A stretch of 64,000 nucleotides of DNA from Croceivirga sp. (GTDB lineage Bacteria; Bacteroidota; Bacteroidia; Flavobacteriales; Flavobacteriaceae). Under the pieces are notes generated by a model. The model did not search any database. It was given only the letters and a program-made list of their open reading frames with translations, and was not told the DNA's origin. Both the position numbers and the translations under genes were made by a program. The stretch is from NCBI GenBank assembly GCA_028284285.1, contig JANQSA010000055.1:1-64000 (forward strand), given 5' to 3'. The first letter of the stretch is position 1. Every line of letters starts with the position of its first letter. Positions 63,798-64,000 of the stretch are shown piece by piece.

Positions 63798-64000
63798 TTA
63801 AGGTTCTGCCTTGTTTTTCCTAAACGCAGATGGTGTTATACCTTCAAATTTTTTAAAAGCGCTGTTAAATGAGGATAAACTACTAAAGCCAACATCAAAG
63901 GCAATAGAGGAAATGGTGTATTTTTCGCTTTCAGAAGCTGAAAGTAATCTTTTGGCGTGTTCAATACGGTGGAAGTTTACAAAATCGTTAAAGTTGCGCC
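63798..64000 (-). CDS. AraC-family regulator, C-terminal part only
   Basis: The frame entering from the right edge reads RNFNDFVNFHRIEHAKRLLS, then KYTISSIAFDVGFSSLSSFN and FKKFEGITPSAFRKNKAEP before the TAA at 63798. This is the second half of an AraC double HTH. The rest is outside the window. Confidence 0.85.
   Translation of the reverse strand, partial: RNFNDFVNFHRIEHAKRLLSASESEKYTISSIAFDVGFSSLSSFNSAFKKFEGITPSAFRKNKAEP

Overview
The window looks like a chromosomal segment of a marine-type Flavobacteriaceae (Bacteroidota). The reasons are TonB receptors with carboxypeptidase-like N-termini, FISUMP proteins, FtsX-type permeases paired with PadR, LytS/LytTR pairs, many AraC regulators, a 481-residue NADP isocitrate dehydrogenase of Bacteroidota type, TAnnTTTG-like promoters, and few Shine-Dalgarno sites. 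I cannot name a genus. No rRNA, tRNA, CRISPR array or complete insertion sequence was found.

Layout. (1) 1-5901: a MarR regulator divergent from a TonB receptor, bracketed by two direct copies of a structured intergenic repeat, then a membrane nucleotide cyclase and a secreted protein. (2) 5988-14933: an AT-rich defence island. It holds vsr convergent with an operon (HTH, Mrr-like nuclease, C5-cytosine methyltransferase, a small GTGFDYW-family protein, Z1 ATPase), then a tyrosine recombinase and a gene remnant. (3) 15058-17186: a secreted trypsin-like protease coupled to a secreted protein with two Trypco2-like domains. (4) 17635-24474: a membrane HTH protein, a serine hydrolase, a ferric-reductase operon and an AraC regulator. 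(5) 24529-26247: a DUF4403-like lipoprotein with a four-unit NPKKW repeat. Its upstream region is homologous to that of the Trypco2 operon, including a 20-bp palindrome. (6) 27038-41543: hydrolase/epimerase/AraC operon, two FISUMP paralogues, PadR with an FtsX permease, YceI, a second FtsX permease, a membrane AraC, a serine hydrolase with TPRs, an orphan colicin-type immunity protein and a GNAT. (7) 41596-55189: CocE-type hydrolase, AraC regulators with small membrane or outer-membrane proteins, YceI-WD40, S41 peptidase, a third serine hydrolase, a LytS/LytTR pair and a repeat protein. (8) 55755-64000: more housekeeping-like genes (amidotransferase, prohibitin-like lipoprotein, EF-G-like GTPase, isocitrate dehydrogenase, membrane hydrolase) and a truncated AraC gene.

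The strongest candidate for an undescribed system is the envelope module formed by the protease, the double-Trypco2 protein and the DUF4403-like lipoprotein. They lie 7 kb apart but share an upstream block. The defence operon is second: it combines Vsr, Z1 ATPase, Mrr-like nuclease, methyltransferase and a small uncharacterised protein, without the MutL/MORC-type ATPase often found with Z1. Several dispersed intergenic repeat families and a pair of decayed gene remnants thread through the accessory part. All function calls come from reading motifs by eye; no database search was run.
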